DNA of 64,000 nucleotides from Strigamia acuminata (GCA_949358305.1 OX442321.1:2753605-2817604); one strand, 5' to 3'; shown: positions 1-10,319, counted from the first letter of the stretch. Translations and numbers: made by a program. Notes: a model not told the origin generated them from the letters alone.

Positions 1-1
1 T

Positions 2-199
2 GTTTTTCTAATCGTTTTGGGGCTGAACGAAGTGGCTGCAGAATGTACTTGGTATGGTCTAGCACCGTTTTGCCATGGTCTCTGCGATGACTTCTCCCAC
101 AAGTGCTCAACTGACTATAGAGGTGATGGTGCCACGTGCGTGACAGGAACCAAGGCTCACTGTTGTTCCTTCAAAAGCGAATGTTCTAAAAAGTTTTAA
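2..199 (+). CDS. small secreted eight-cysteine peptide, 5'-truncated by window start
   Basis: This is the 3' part of a small secreted peptide gene. The frame is open from base 2 and reads the end of a hydrophobic signal peptide (VFLIVLGLNEVAAE) and then a mature domain beginning ECTWYGLAPFC. The cysteine pattern C-x8-C-x3-C-x6-C-x10-C-x7-CC-x5-C is the same as in the copies at 3053, 10089, 10549 and 13717. The stop TAA at 197-199 overlaps an AATAAA at 198-203, a likely poly(A) signal. The closest paralogue is the copy at 3053. The start codon lies before the window. The function is unknown: the size, signal peptide and disulfide-rich layout suit an extracellular defence or signalling peptide, but nothing in the sequence proves it. 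Confidence 0.8.
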   Translation, partial: VFLIVLGLNEVAAECTWYGLAPFCHGLCDDFSHKCSTDYRGDGATCVTGTKAHCCSFKSECSKKF

Positions 200-249
200 T
201 AAAAATGTTTGTCAATTACAAATACTGGACTACGCTTTTTGTTAGCAGG

Positions 250-925
250 ATGAAGCAGTTCATATTTATATAGGGTGTCCCAAAAATAACGCAAGATTTG
301 AATTAGCCGCCATTTGTGCAGTAAATTTTTGGCGACCCTGAAACAACAACAAATTGACAGCTAAGAGTTTAGGGTTAGGTTTAGGGTTAGTGAAAATGGA
401 GTGTTACACGATACAACAACGTGTTTAGGGTTGGTAAACATGGAGCATTACTCGATACAACAACGTGTAACAATACAATTACTGCAAGAGACATTTCCTG
501 GTCGTGTACTCTCTCGTTTCGGTGATCAGAATTGGCTCCCTAGATCGTGTTATTTAACACCATTAGATTTCTTTTTATGAGGTTATTTGAATTCAAAGGT
601 CTATGTCAACAAGCCCACAACCACCCGTGCGTTACAATTCTGATCACCGAAACGAGAGAGTACACGACCAGGAAATGTCTCTTGCAGCAATTGTATTGTT
701 ACACGTTGTTGTATCGAGTAATGCTCCATGTTTATCAACCCTAAACACGTTGTTGTATCGTGTAACACTCCATTTTCACTAACCCTAAACTCTTAGCTGT
801 CAATTTGTTGTTGTTTCAGGGTCGCCAAAAATTTACTGCACAAATGGCGGCAAATTCAAATCTTGCGTTATTTTTGAGACACCCTTTATTTGTCTTCAAT
901 AAAGTCTTTGTTACGAATGAGGTGC
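250..925 (+). pseudogene. broken copy of the small secreted peptide gene
   Basis: A splice acceptor-like TTTTTGTTAGCAG (ending at 248) precedes an ATG at 250 and the first codons of a signal peptide (MKQFIFI). The frame is then cut by a 0.6-kb fold-back element (272-885). Homology to the copies at 10089 and 10549 resumes at 886 (end of the signal peptide, the NEVQSK stretch) and stops near 925, where a copia gag remnant begins. No mature cysteine domain follows. The pseudogene starts only 50 bp after the stop codon of the preceding copy, so its own promoter and leader exon are missing. This suggests unequal exchange before the insertions. Confidence 0.75.
272..885 (+). mobile_element. fold-back mariner-like element (non-autonomous)
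   Basis: The ends are inverted repeats: AGGGTGTCCCAAAAATAACG at 272 and its near-complement ending at 885. Inside, 361-540 is repeated in inverted order at about 620-800, so most of the element can fold on itself. Remnant coding sequence resembles a mariner-like transposase: an N-terminal MEHYSIQQRVTIQLLQE-type start near 439 and a TPLDFFL motif near 557. No intact transposase is present. I could not find a clean TA duplication; TTTAT occurs on both sides. Confidence 0.7.
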
Positions 926-1460
926 AGTCCAAAGAGAGATTGTTCGTCTAATCTCGTTTATTCTCTTTCTCTATTTGGTTCAGCATAATTCTCGTTTCTT
1001 GCGTCGTCAACTTCTTATTCGCCTTTATCGCCTGCTTCGTGGAGTGGAACTCTTTTCGCAGTCCTTTCTACGCGTAAAATCTCGCCACGTCATCTTCGAT
1101 AATTCTTCCTACTAGTGCACTTTTGCTCTGCAGAGCTTCGATTCGATTAAAGTACTGATTTACAGTTTCGTCCTTAATCATTTTGAGTTGAGTCAATTCC
1201 GTTGTCCATTCGTACTGCAGTTCCATCGTGTTAGCTGCCATTTTCTTCCAAAGTGATTTCGCATTTTTATCGCTTCGGTATCCCAGCACTTGTTCATTCG
1301 TAAGTGTACTAATGTTCACCACTTGTGCCGCATTGTTGTTCTTCCGCCATTCGTTTCAGGCATTCTCAACTTACTTTTTGCCAGGTATTCCAGACATGTT
1401 GAGGCGAAATCTCTGGCTATTCAGGAACCGTGCGATCAATTTTCGTTTTTTTTTTTAATT
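926..1460 (-). mobile_element. Ty1/copia-type gag remnant
   Basis: On the minus strand, 1068-1322 reads a gag-like segment: WRKNNNAAQVV upstream, then AKSLWKKMAANT and a segment ending NQYFNRIEALQSK. This is the pattern of the copia-family gag region (pfam UBN2/gag-polypeptide type). The frame has stops upstream and no protease, integrase or RT follows, so it is a fragment. It sits directly against the broken peptide gene. LTR boundaries are not identifiable. Confidence 0.55.
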
Positions 1461-1915
1461 TGTTGATTACGGTCCAAGGAACATAATTCTGTTGTAATTT
1501 CTTGATTTATTGACAGCTAAGCTTATGTAACCAAATTCAAATAAAATTGGCTTTAACTGTGCGTGTTAACTTACTTTTTGTCCTCACTGTATAGTTGATG
1601 TATTTTTATTAATTAACTACACATTAAAGTTTATTGAACCACTGAATTTGATTCAGACAGCAAATAACAACTTAACTTCCTGATAATGTACTTGTAATAT
1701 TTCTAATTCCCAACTAAAAATTTTCAAACTTTGCAATAAAATTGTACAATATGTGAATTAAAAATCATAAAAAGCAACTTCAGCATCATTTTTTATGTCT
1801 TGAGGTCACCATAAATGTATCAAATTTCTCTAAACAATTATACTATACTGTAGGTGACGCATTTAAATTACAATCAACTACTAATCCACTGCATTTAATT
1901 CAGAAACAGCAAATA
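1461..1915. other. non-coding; duplicated flank
   Basis: No gene is seen. The segment 1690-1770 resembles 14715-14790 (shared ATTCCCAACTAAAAA and TTTGCAATAAAATT), so the outer flanks of the peptide cluster are themselves duplicated. The part 1640-1915 also resembles sequence just downstream of the peptide copy at 10089. Confidence 0.5.
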
Positions 1916-2373
1916 TTTGACTGCATGGCCACCCAAGAGTACCCAGCATCACTGACACACACTGCCCCATGGCCCGGAGGTCAGCCCTACCCTTGTGGAG
2001 TTCTGGACTGACCTAGTGAAGGAAAAAAAAGCTGAGTGGTATACGGAGTAGAAGAGGGATGTTTGTGATAGTCAGCTAAAGCAGTTATCTTCTGCACTGC
2101 TCCACCCTCCTCCTTATTCACCGCTGTGACGCTCAGTGGTGCGATGTTGGATCCATCACAGGCTCCATGAGCAGCCGCATGGGCCGAGGTAAGTACTGCA
2201 GAATAGTAAGGCATACCGACCATTTCACCCATGGAGTTTATCGCCCAGTGTGGCGGATCTCGGACCCAACAGGGCCACCACACCCAACAATCTGAAGTCT
2301 TTATTTACATGAGCATGCATCCCACCTCAGGGTATCTTGTCCCTAGTTTGGCCTGGATAAGGCCACACCATCA
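1916..2373. mobile_element. unclassified 0.46-kb insertion in the duplicated module
   Basis: Comparison with 10320-10420 shows that the duplicated module is interrupted here. The interruption is flanked by CAAATA direct repeats (1910-1915 and 2374-2379), as expected for a target-site duplication. The insert is much more GC-rich than its surroundings. A 98-codon open frame on the minus strand (1987-2283) has no recognisable domain. I cannot assign a class; a SINE or retroelement fragment is possible. Confidence 0.45.
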
Positions 2374-2379
2374 CAAATA

Positions 2380-2560
2380 ATTACAAAACATGATTACTTA
2401 ATTTCATCATGTGAACACTAAACCTACTTGTAATTACAAGTAGGATACCAATTAAATCCTACATCCTTATTGTCTTTACAATAAAAATAAAAACATTTTT
2501 TAGCCATATCATTCAATCCAAAGTTGCTGGTCTAGTTTCGTCAAATTGAATCCCCAGATT
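2380..2560 (+). repeat. duplicated 5' module of the peptide genes (copy 1)
   Basis: This matches 10330-10515 (shared ACTTAATTTCAT, GATACCAATTAAA, CATCCTTATTG and AAAGTTGCTG), and in part 8180-8250. It lies about 0.5 kb upstream of the peptide start at 3053 and probably contains the promoter and non-coding leader exon. The region 2561-3052 up to the start codon shows no other gene; it is probably an intron, because a TTTATTTGTCAG acceptor ends at 3049. Confidence 0.6.
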
Positions 2561-3052
2561 GAATACCTCAAAAACGTAATTGCTAATGAGTAGGGTAAAC
2601 AAAAATTTTGATCAAATATTGAACATTCTTTAATTGATTTCAGTTGATAAAATTGTATGTTTTTGCCACCATTTCATTGCTTTAGTTTGTCTTTTTCCTC
2701 CAAATGTTGTAACTTTAATCATCACTTTCACACTACCTATTGTACATTTGGTTACTTAATTTGAGCCTTACCCGAAAAATGTTGCAACTACAATAATTAT
2801 CTTGAGTTATGCTGATTGCAGTTATTGTCAATTGATCTTTATAATGCAGCATAAACTGGAACCCTTCAGAAGTGTCATTTCCCAGAACTGACAAACTGTC
2901 ACCAAGTAAACGCTAATTCCACCAGCATATTTGAATCCAGTATCCAAGTGAGCGTCAAGGTGAGCTCTTATTGAAAACGAAATCCTTTTTTCAACTTCAA
3001 ACCACATAGCTTTTCATTTAAATCTTTTTCTTCTTCTTTATTTGTCAGTAAT

Positions 3053-3268
3053 ATGAAGTCATACCAGTTTCTTGTTGTTTTCCTAATCGTTTTGGGTCTG
3101 AAGGAAGTGGCTGCAGAATGCACTTGGTATGGACAAGCACCGTATTGCGATGATAACTGCCCTGACGGATACTACAAGTGCTCAAATGACAAAAACGGTG
3201 ATGGGGCCACGTGCATGACAGGAAGCAAGGCTTACTGTTGTTCCTCACAAAGAGAATGTCACTCTTAA
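3053..3268 (+). CDS. small secreted eight-cysteine peptide (71 aa)
   Basis: A complete 71-aa precursor. Residues 1-22 are a signal peptide (MKSYQFLVVFLIVLGLKEVA, cleavage near AAE). The mature part is about 50 aa with eight cysteines: ECTWYGQAPYC, then CPDGYYKC, NGDGATC and AYCC, ending ECHS. The ATG lies 4 nt after a good splice acceptor (TTTATTTGTCAG, ending at 3049), which implies a non-coding leader exon. AATAAA at 3276-3281 follows the stop. The W-x-G-x-APxC and GDG-x-x-C-x-x-G-x-K signature recurs in all cluster members. I recognise the signature as a recurrent invertebrate secreted-peptide pattern but know no established biochemical function. Closest in-window relative: the copy at 2-199. 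Confidence 0.85.
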   Translation: MKSYQFLVVFLIVLGLKEVAAECTWYGQAPYCDDNCPDGYYKCSNDKNGDGATCMTGSKAYCCSSQRECHS

Positions 3269-3281
3269 GCATTTTAATAAA

Positions 3282-3685
3282 AATGTTTGCCAATTATTAT
3301 ACAGATACTGAAGTACGCTTATACATGTTAAAAATTATGTAAAGTTTAGTATTTGCATTATGTAGCTCAAAATAAATGACAAATAAAAATTCAAAGATTA
3401 ATTTAGTGCCTTATTTTTAAATCACACATATCACACTGTACGGTACCGGTAACTTGTTCATATTTATGAAAGAGGAAGCGGTTTACATTAACTGCGAGCA
3501 GCCATGTCTGTTGATATGTCATGAGGTCGCCATTTTAAATTTGGAACTATTTTCCATATATTCTAAAAATGTAGTTACCATTTTGATTTTTATAAGCGCC
3601 ATTTATCAGTGTGGTAGGCGCGTTAGGAGCGTGCCCACGGCCTCAGAAATTTAGGGTTGTCAAAATCTGATTTATAAAAATGTCT
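3282..3685. other. intergenic, nothing recognised
   Basis: AT-rich sequence between the poly(A) signal of the peptide gene and a hAT-type element. I see no domain-bearing frame or repeat here. Confidence 0.4.
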
Positions 3686-3814
3686 ACCTAGACCAGGGGT
3701 CGGCAAGTAATTTTAAGTGGGGTCCGGATACTATTGAAAATTTTTATCAAGGTCCAGAAAAAAAAATCTCATAATACTTTTAAATTTTTATTTTGACTCA
3801 TTTACGTAATTATA

Positions 3815-5287
3815 CAGGGTGTTCTAAAAGTCTGGTCCCCTCTAAATATTTCCTGAGCAATTGCATCTAGGCCAACTTTGATGAAACGATCGTATAGGAA
3901 GTTGGGTAAGAGCAATCCAATGATGTCATCAAATTTGACCTTGAAGGCCATTTTCAAGGTCATTTACTTGCTAACTTCTAAACCAATCAGGTTAGAGAAA
4001 AATTTTCAATTACGAAGTTGTAGAGCACCATCAAATTAGTACTATCCAACTTATCTTAGTCACCTTAGGTTAGCTGTTTTCTTTAAAAAATAAGGAAAAC
4101 AAACGGAAAACACCACAATAGCAACGCTGAAAAGAGCAACGTCGCTCAAATGAAGCGCAATTTCGCTTCGTTTTAGCGTTGCTGAAATTGGCGACGCCTC
4201 ATAAGAGCGACGCCGTGTAAGTGCTTCACACGTAAGAACGACACCGTGAAAGTACATCTCACGTTAGAGCGACACATCGTAATAGCGACGCACGTCATAG
4301 CGACGTACCGTGTATGTGGTATCGGTGAACCAAATAGTATGTTTATCATTATCATTATACTGTAGCAACTATTTGTTCTTTTTTGGTATCAGTGCATTTT
4401 CAGAGCACTCAACAGATTTTGGTCAGACATTGGCCATTCTGAATAATTTAATATTACCGGTAGTCATAAAGTGCTTTATTTCGTTTGGTTTGTGTAAACA
4501 AAATAAACCATTTACAGCTAAAAGATTGAATTCACCCACTGTTTCTGATCATAGTGAACTTCCTATAAACCCACATAAAGTGCCGGTCTAGAGGAGTGCC
4601 CAGTCTTCAGGAAGACTCTTTCCTGCGTCACTCTTTCTAGCGATCGCTCTTTCCTGCATCGCTCTTTGAAGCGATTGCTCTTTTCAGCGTCGCTCTTTTA
4701 AGCGATCGCTCTTTCCCGCGCCGCTCTTTGGGGCGTCGCTCTTTTCAAACGTTGCTATTCCGAGCTCGCTCTTTCAAGCGTCGCTCTTCTCAGCGTCGCT
4801 ATTAAAGGCCTTCTTCAAAACAAATCAGCAAATTAAAATTTTTTCTTCTTATGAAAATAAAATAATTTAGACATAAAAAATCAGTGATTTTTCTTGTTTA
4901 CTTGCATAATAATGCAAATTTGAATACATTTATTGAAGAAATTCAGTGCTTTTGCAGAGAAATTTAATTTTTGCCACAATGGCTGGCTTTATTTCAGCTG
5001 ATTTGTTTTCATTTTAAAATAAAAACATTTAACTTAAGGTGACCAAGATAAATTGGATAGTACTAATTTGATGGTGCTCTACAACTTTCTGATTAAAAAT
5101 TTTTCTCTAACCTGATTGGTTTATAAGTTAAAAAGTGAATGAACTTGAAAATGACCTTCAAGGTCAAATTTGATGACATCATTGGATTGCTCTCACCCAA
5201 CTTCCTATACGATCGCTTCATCAAAGTTGGCCTAGATGTAATTGCTCAGGAAATATTTGGAGGGGACCAGACTTTTAGAACACCCTG
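3815..5287. mobile_element. TA-flanked long-TIR element (mariner-type) inside the hAT element
   Basis: It begins CAGGGTGTTCTAAAAGTCTG and ends with the reverse complement. TA dinucleotides flank it (3813-3814, 5288-5289). The inverted arms are about 270 bp (3815-4085 and 5018-5287), including GGCCAACTTTGATGAA and CCAATGATGTCATCAAATTT. There is no intact transposase. A further inverted-repeat element (4117-4803) sits in its centre. Confidence 0.75.
4117..4803. mobile_element. nested element with inverted subterminal arrays of GAGCGACG
   Basis: The ends AATAGCAACGCTGAAAAGAG and CTCTTCTCAGCGTCGCTATT are inverted repeats with few mismatches. From 4130 to 4305 there are repeated AGAGCGACG-like words. 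From 4588 to 4800 the same word recurs in inverted form (CGTCGCTCTTT, about every 17-18 bp). The middle (4310-4587) is unrelated. Such subterminal arrays are typical transposase binding sites. No transposase is seen and the class is unassigned. Confidence 0.6.
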
Positions 5288-5393
5288 TATATTATTTTGG
5301 TATTTTTGGTGTTTTTTCGGTTTTTTTTTTTTGTGTTTTATTTTGGTCATTTTTGTTTTATTTTGGAGTTTATATTATATTATACTCCGTATA

Positions 5394-6615
5394 CAGGGTG
5401 GAACAAAAGTCTGTTCCCCTCAAATATTTCCTCAGGAATTGCATCTAGGCCAACTTTGATGAAGCGATCGTATAGGAAGTTGGATGAGAGCAATCCAATG
5501 ATGTCATCAAATTTGACCTTGACGGCCATTTTCAAGGATATTCACTTGCTAACTTCTAAACCAATCAGGTTAGAGCAAAAAAGTCAATTACAAAGTTGTA
5601 GAGCACCATCAAATTAGTACTATCCAACTTATCTTAGTCATCTTAAGTTAAATGTTTTCTTTTTAAAAAGGAGACAAATCAGCTGAAATAAAGCCAGCCA
5701 TTGTGACAAAACTTAAATTTCTATCACAAAAATACTGAATTACTTAAATAAACGTATTCAAATGTGCATCATTATGCAAGTAAACAAGAAAAACCACTGC
5801 CTTTTTTTAATGCCTCAATAATTATTTTATCACAAGATTAACCCTTGGCTATACGGATTTATGAACAAGCTTTTTCTTGAATAGGAAAATTTTTTTTCCT
5901 ACGAATTTTTTTTGCTGAAAATTTGTGACTTTGTTGATCTGATAATAAAGTAAATCTCGGGTGAAATTTGTAATAATTCATCATTTATTTAATTAAATAT
6001 TCAACTTGGAAATTTTCTGCCCCTTAAAACTCCAGCATAACTTTTAAGCTGGCTTTGCTGTATTTGTAAACAGCGCTTCAGTGAACAGCTTTTCGCATTT
6101 ACCAGTAGTGATTAAAACCACCTCCAGATGGCTCAAATCTATTTATTTTTATTGTTTAGGCATTACGTTCTCAATAAAATTAGTTCCGAACTAAAAACAA
6201 ACTACATGGCGCTTTAACCAATCGACTTAAAAATTGTACATAAATCCGTAATGGCTAAACCAGAACGGCACATTTTATCCTTATGCCTCCGAGGGTTAAA
6301 AAATTTCACTTTGCTGATTTTTTTTCTGATTTGTCTCCTTTTTAAAAAGAAAACATTTAACTTAAGATGACTAAGATAAGTTGGATAGTACTAATTTGAT
6401 GGTGCTCTACAACTTTGTAATTGACTTTTTTGCTCTAACCTGATTGGTTTAGAAGTTAGCAAGTGAATAACCTTGAAAATGGCCTTCAAGGTCAAATTTG
6501 ATGACATCATTGGATTGCTCTCACCAAACTTCCTATACGATCGTTTCATCAAAGTTGGCCTAGATGCAATTGCTCAGGAAATATTTAGAAAGAACCAGAC
6601 TTTTAGAACACCCTG
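5394..6615. mobile_element. second TA-flanked long-TIR element inside the hAT element
   Basis: It starts CAGGGTGGAACAAAAGTCTG and ends CAGACTTTTAGAACACCCTG, with TA on each side (5392-5393, 6616-6617). The arms are about 270 bp and clearly related to those of 3815-5287. The interior differs (5830-6300, no coding capacity). Confidence 0.75.
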
Positions 6616-6924
6616 TATACAGTAATATAAAATATTTGGCGGTCCAAGTCTCGACCTTCCGCGGTCCGCCTGTTGCCGACTGCTGCCCTAGACGCATTAG
6701 AATTTTCGTGGCCTCAAAAACATTTTTCCGGCAGACGACATAGTCGCAAGCAAAAAGATAATGGGGCCTATAAAATTAAGTTGAACCCCCTGAATTATTT
6801 TCCTCAGTTGCCCCTATATATCCATTACTTCCACAAAAAAATTCAAACTTTTACTTTCCTAATTTCCTACTTTCCTGTTTATTTTTTAAAATTAATTTGC
6901 CACTTGCACAATAAATTCCAAAGC

Positions 6925-7200
6925 TTTAGTTTATGGTCCATTAAAGTCAATTGTAAGAGACTGTAATAAATACCTAATTTTTACTGTTTAAAGTTTGGTA
7001 GTAAATATCCCAACTTGCATATTTGCACATCGAAAAAAAAACCGCTCGAATCAACAGATTACTAAATTTCTATTTTTGGAATTCTAATGTGAACAGACAG
7101 TTGCATTTTGATCTCAATATTGAAGCTTTTTTAATTCAGCGCTTCTCAAACTATCTAATTTAATAGACCGGTATTTTTGTCCCAATGTATTCGTTAAATA
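6925..7200. repeat. duplicated flank of the peptide cluster (copy A)
   Basis: Related to 11690-11990. Shared words in order include TTTATG(G/A)TCCATTA, ATTCTAATGTGA, ATTCAGCGCTTCTCAAACTA and AGACCGGTATTTTT. This marks a duplication with a period of about 4.8 kb that carried the peptide genes. Confidence 0.65.
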
Positions 7201-8295
7201 AAGTTACTTTTTCTTGCACTTGTGTTCAATTGAATTGAATTCGTTGAATTTCAATCACAGAGTCGCCATTTTTATTTTGTGGTGTACGAGAATAGGTGTC
7301 TCCCCTAGCTTTGACCCGATAAGTGTCCCAGTAACAAAACTTGTCACCATGTGATGCTGAAAACATAATGGGATTCCACAGTGTGTTGTACTAAACAGAA
7401 TAACATCGCCCACATGTTTACAGCGCCACATGGTGACAGGTTTCGTTACTGGAGTCGCTTAAACACGTGTTCTCTTACACCCATACAACTCTTTGCTTAC
7501 ACTGTGACCATGGCCCACTTGTTCCCAGCATCGCGTGGTGGCACATTACAGAACTGGGACACTTAAGAGAACATATGTTCTTGTCCATTTTGTATAGTCG
7601 CTTCAACACCTGTTCTCTTACACCGTGGTTGCGGTATTGCTTGCCCCAACAGCAGGCGCTTCAGGCATCCCTGTTTCATGGCCAGGAATGACTAATGCAT
7701 CAATAGTTCGAACAGCGCTGAAATTTTGAATTTATCGTCTGTGTGGGTTTTTGTTTGATTTGTTTTGCTTTGTCTGAACCTGTTAGGAAAATACATGAAA
7801 TTTCAGAATGAAAATCTCAATAGTTTTTGAGAAAAAAAATAAAAACACTTTTGGAGGTCAAAATTGACCCTTGGTTGGGGTGGGGAGGGTTAATAATTTT
7901 GTTAGATGCTTTAGTCACTCCTGGCCGCAAAGATTCCTGAGGCACCCGTAGTTTGTAAATGTGCGCCCCAACTACAATCACTACGCTAGTCAAAATGGTC
8001 GCTGAGAAATCAGCATACAAAAATGTTCAGGTCTCTGGCTCACAAGGAAAGCATCCAAGTGAAATAACTTTCCAGACATAAAAATGGCATTCCAAACTCT
8101 ATGTGATGGTTTTAGTTTCAAATAACAATTTAATTAGTAATAACATTTTCAAAATCGTCAAGAATCTCTGGCTCACCCTGCAAACAAACCGACATATTTT
8201 TAGCGGTTTTCATTCCGTGCAAAATTGCTGCTCAAGTATCGCTCAAAACTACTACAATTGCTCAAACTTAATTATAATGTGAGTAGACGCTTATA
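7201..8295. other. intergenic, no gene recognised
   Basis: There are short open frames but no domain, and none has a codon pattern I would call coding. The segment 8180-8260 is a diverged third version of the peptide-gene 5' module (compare 2500-2560 and 10460-10515), without a recognisable peptide frame after it. Confidence 0.4.
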
Positions 8296-8876
8296 CAGGG
8301 TGGTCTAATTTAGAAAAATTATTATCAGGGTAGTGTTTTGGGGAAAATCCAATTATGACATCCAACTTGACCTCAGAGGTCATCTTCAAGGTCATCTATA
8401 TTGTAACTCAAGAACCGTGAAGGATAGAGAGAAAAAGTGAATTAGAAAGTTGTTGAGCAGGATCCAATTAGTTTAAAACTGTTTTTAAAAAATTATCTCT
8501 TTCTAAAAATTATAAATTTTTTTTCAACAATTCAAGACTTTTTTTTAAAAATAATAACAATCTAAAAACGTAGTTAACAAAAAGCAATGCATGATGGTCG
8601 CAGACGTCAAACAGTCATGCACACTGTCAATTCAAAATTCAATTCCTAATTTTTTAAATGATTCAAGATTGTTCAAAAATGTTTTTTTTTTATGTAGCAT
8701 TGATAGCAACTAAGATGTAATCATATTTTTAAGAATTTAAAATCAATCCTGTCATTGGAAAACAATGGATTGATTGAGGTCAGACATCTTGGATCTACCC
8801 AGATCCAAGAACTGGATTCAGGTCAAATGAACTTTAGAACTCCCATCACGCATTGCTTTTTGTTTGCTATGTTTTT
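8296..8876. mobile_element. one-ended CAGGGTGG element and a small inverted-repeat element
   Basis: At 8296 a CAGGGTGGTCTAATTT end preceded by TA resembles other mariner-type ends in the window, but I found no matching 3' end, so it is a fragment. At 8564-8598 and 8842-8876 there are inverted arms (ACAAAAAGCAATGC against GCATTGCTTTTTGT) enclosing about 240 bp, a separate small fold-back element. Confidence 0.5.
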
Positions 8877-9049
8877 GAAATATTATTATAAAATATTTAC
8901 CGCAACAATTTAATTTTTTTTCTGATGATTATTAGTTTTTAATTACGGGCTTTCAGAAAATGTAAAAATCCCGCTCAGTGCACTTGACCTTTAAAAATAA
9001 TTATTTCATCCATACCTATGCCTAATTTCTAAAATAAGTATTGTACATA

Positions 9050-9946
9050 CAGGGTGAACAAAAAGTCTGTATACTTAATATTTCTGAAAGTGCTGACAAT
9101 CCATCTAATGTAATGATGGCAAAGTACTAAAGTTGGGTGGGGCAATCCTTTGGTGACCCAAAATTTGACCTTGGAATGTTCTTTCAAGGTCATTGGGAAA
9201 TTATCTCGGAAACCGTTAGAGATAGACAGAAATTCCCAATTGTAAACTTGTAAAGCAACATTTATTTACTCTAAAAATGACTACTCCTCAAATCTTTTGT
9301 CCTAAAAATTTTTAAGAAAATTGCAATTTTCAAAGTAGACACAAGTCAAAGACTAACATAGCCAAAATTGAAAAAGTGCCAAATAAGTGCTGATTAGACG
9401 TAAAATGACCCAAAAAATCGATTCCCCTTGTTGGAATTTGCATATCTGGCACCGTTGCAGAGATATGGGCAGAAAACTAAATTTTTTTAATGACTTTTTC
9501 TTTTTAAAATTTCAGTTTTTTTGTCATATCTCTGCAACGGTGCCAGATATGCTAATTCCAACAAGGGGAATCGATTTTTTGGGTCATTTTACGTCTAATC
9601 AGCACGTTTTTGGCGCTTTTTCAATTTGGGGCATTTTTTCTTTGACTTGTGTCTACTTTAGAAAATTGCATTTTTCTTAAAAAAATTTAGTCCAAAAGAT
9701 TTGAGGAGTAGTCATTTTTAGACTAAATCAATGTTGCTCTACAAGTTTACAATTGGAAATTTCTGTCTATCTCTAACGGTTTCCGAGATAATTTTCAAAT
9801 GACCTTGAAGGAACATCCCAAGGTGAAATTTCGAATCACCAAAAGATTGCCCCAGCCAACTTTAGTACTTTGCCATCATTAGATTAGATGCATTGTTAGC
9901 ACTTTCAGAAATATTAAGTAAAGATACAGACTTTTTGCTCACCCTG
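9050..9946. mobile_element. near-perfect 0.9-kb palindromic element
   Basis: It begins CAGGGTGAACAAAAAGTCTG (TA at 9048-9049) and ends AGACTTTTTGCTCACCCTG. The arms run almost to the centre near 9495. For example, GATTCCCCTTGTTGGAATT near 9420 is mirrored by AATTCCAACAAGGGGAATC near 9554. There is no coding capacity. It is a long-arm MITE of the same TA/CAGGGTG group as the elements at 3815 and 5394. Confidence 0.75.
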
Positions 9947-10088
9947 AATAACATGAGGAATACTGGAAATTTTGAAAATAAATCTGAATAATTTAATAAT
10001 GTGTAATATTACATTCACACATCCATTCTATTTATTGTGTTTTATATAATGTATTTTATTCTATTTTATTCTATTTTTTGCTAGCAGG

Positions 10089-10301
10089 ATAAAGCAATTC
10101 ACATTTATTCTTCTATTCATTACGGTCTTTGTCATGAACGAGGTGCAGTCCAAAGTTTGTTATTGGGCTGGAAAACTACCTTATTGCTACGGAAGATGCC
10201 ATGCTCGTTTCCAATATTGTCGCAGCGATAAAAGCGGTGATGGCGAACGATGCTATACTGGAATGAAGCAATACTGCTGTACGAAAAAAAAAGATTGCTA
10301 A
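10089..10301 (+). pseudogene. small secreted peptide copy with start ATG changed to ATA
   Basis: A 70-codon frame aligns end to end with the copies at 10549 and 3053: signal peptide KQFTFILLFITVFVMNEVQS, then a mature domain starting KVCYWAGKLPYC with all eight cysteines at standard spacing, and stop TAA at 10299-10301. The codon in the initiator position, one base after the conserved acceptor TTTTTTGCTAGCAG, is ATA rather than ATG. The only in-frame ATG (10134) lies after the hydrophobic core, so a protein started there would not be secreted. The frame is otherwise intact, so the loss is recent, or initiation is non-canonical. I call it a probable pseudogene. Confidence 0.7.
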
Positions 10302-10319
10302 CACCAGATGTCGCATTTT

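Larger units (their letters stand above)
3694..6685. mobile_element. hAT-type element with two nested transposons
   Basis: The 5' end CAGGGGTCGGCAA (3694) and the 3' end TTGCCGACTGCTG (to 6685) are hAT-like terminal inverted repeats. They are flanked by an 8-bp target duplication with one mismatch: ACCTAGAC (3686-3693) and CCCTAGAC (6686-6693). No hAT transposase is present. Nearly all the interior is two TA-flanked long-TIR elements (3815-5287 and 5394-6615), leaving only short hAT ends. Confidence 0.75.

Noticed and set aside
1987-2283. 98-codon minus-strand frame as a host gene
   Set aside because: Lies entirely in an insertion bounded by direct repeats; no domain and no splice context.
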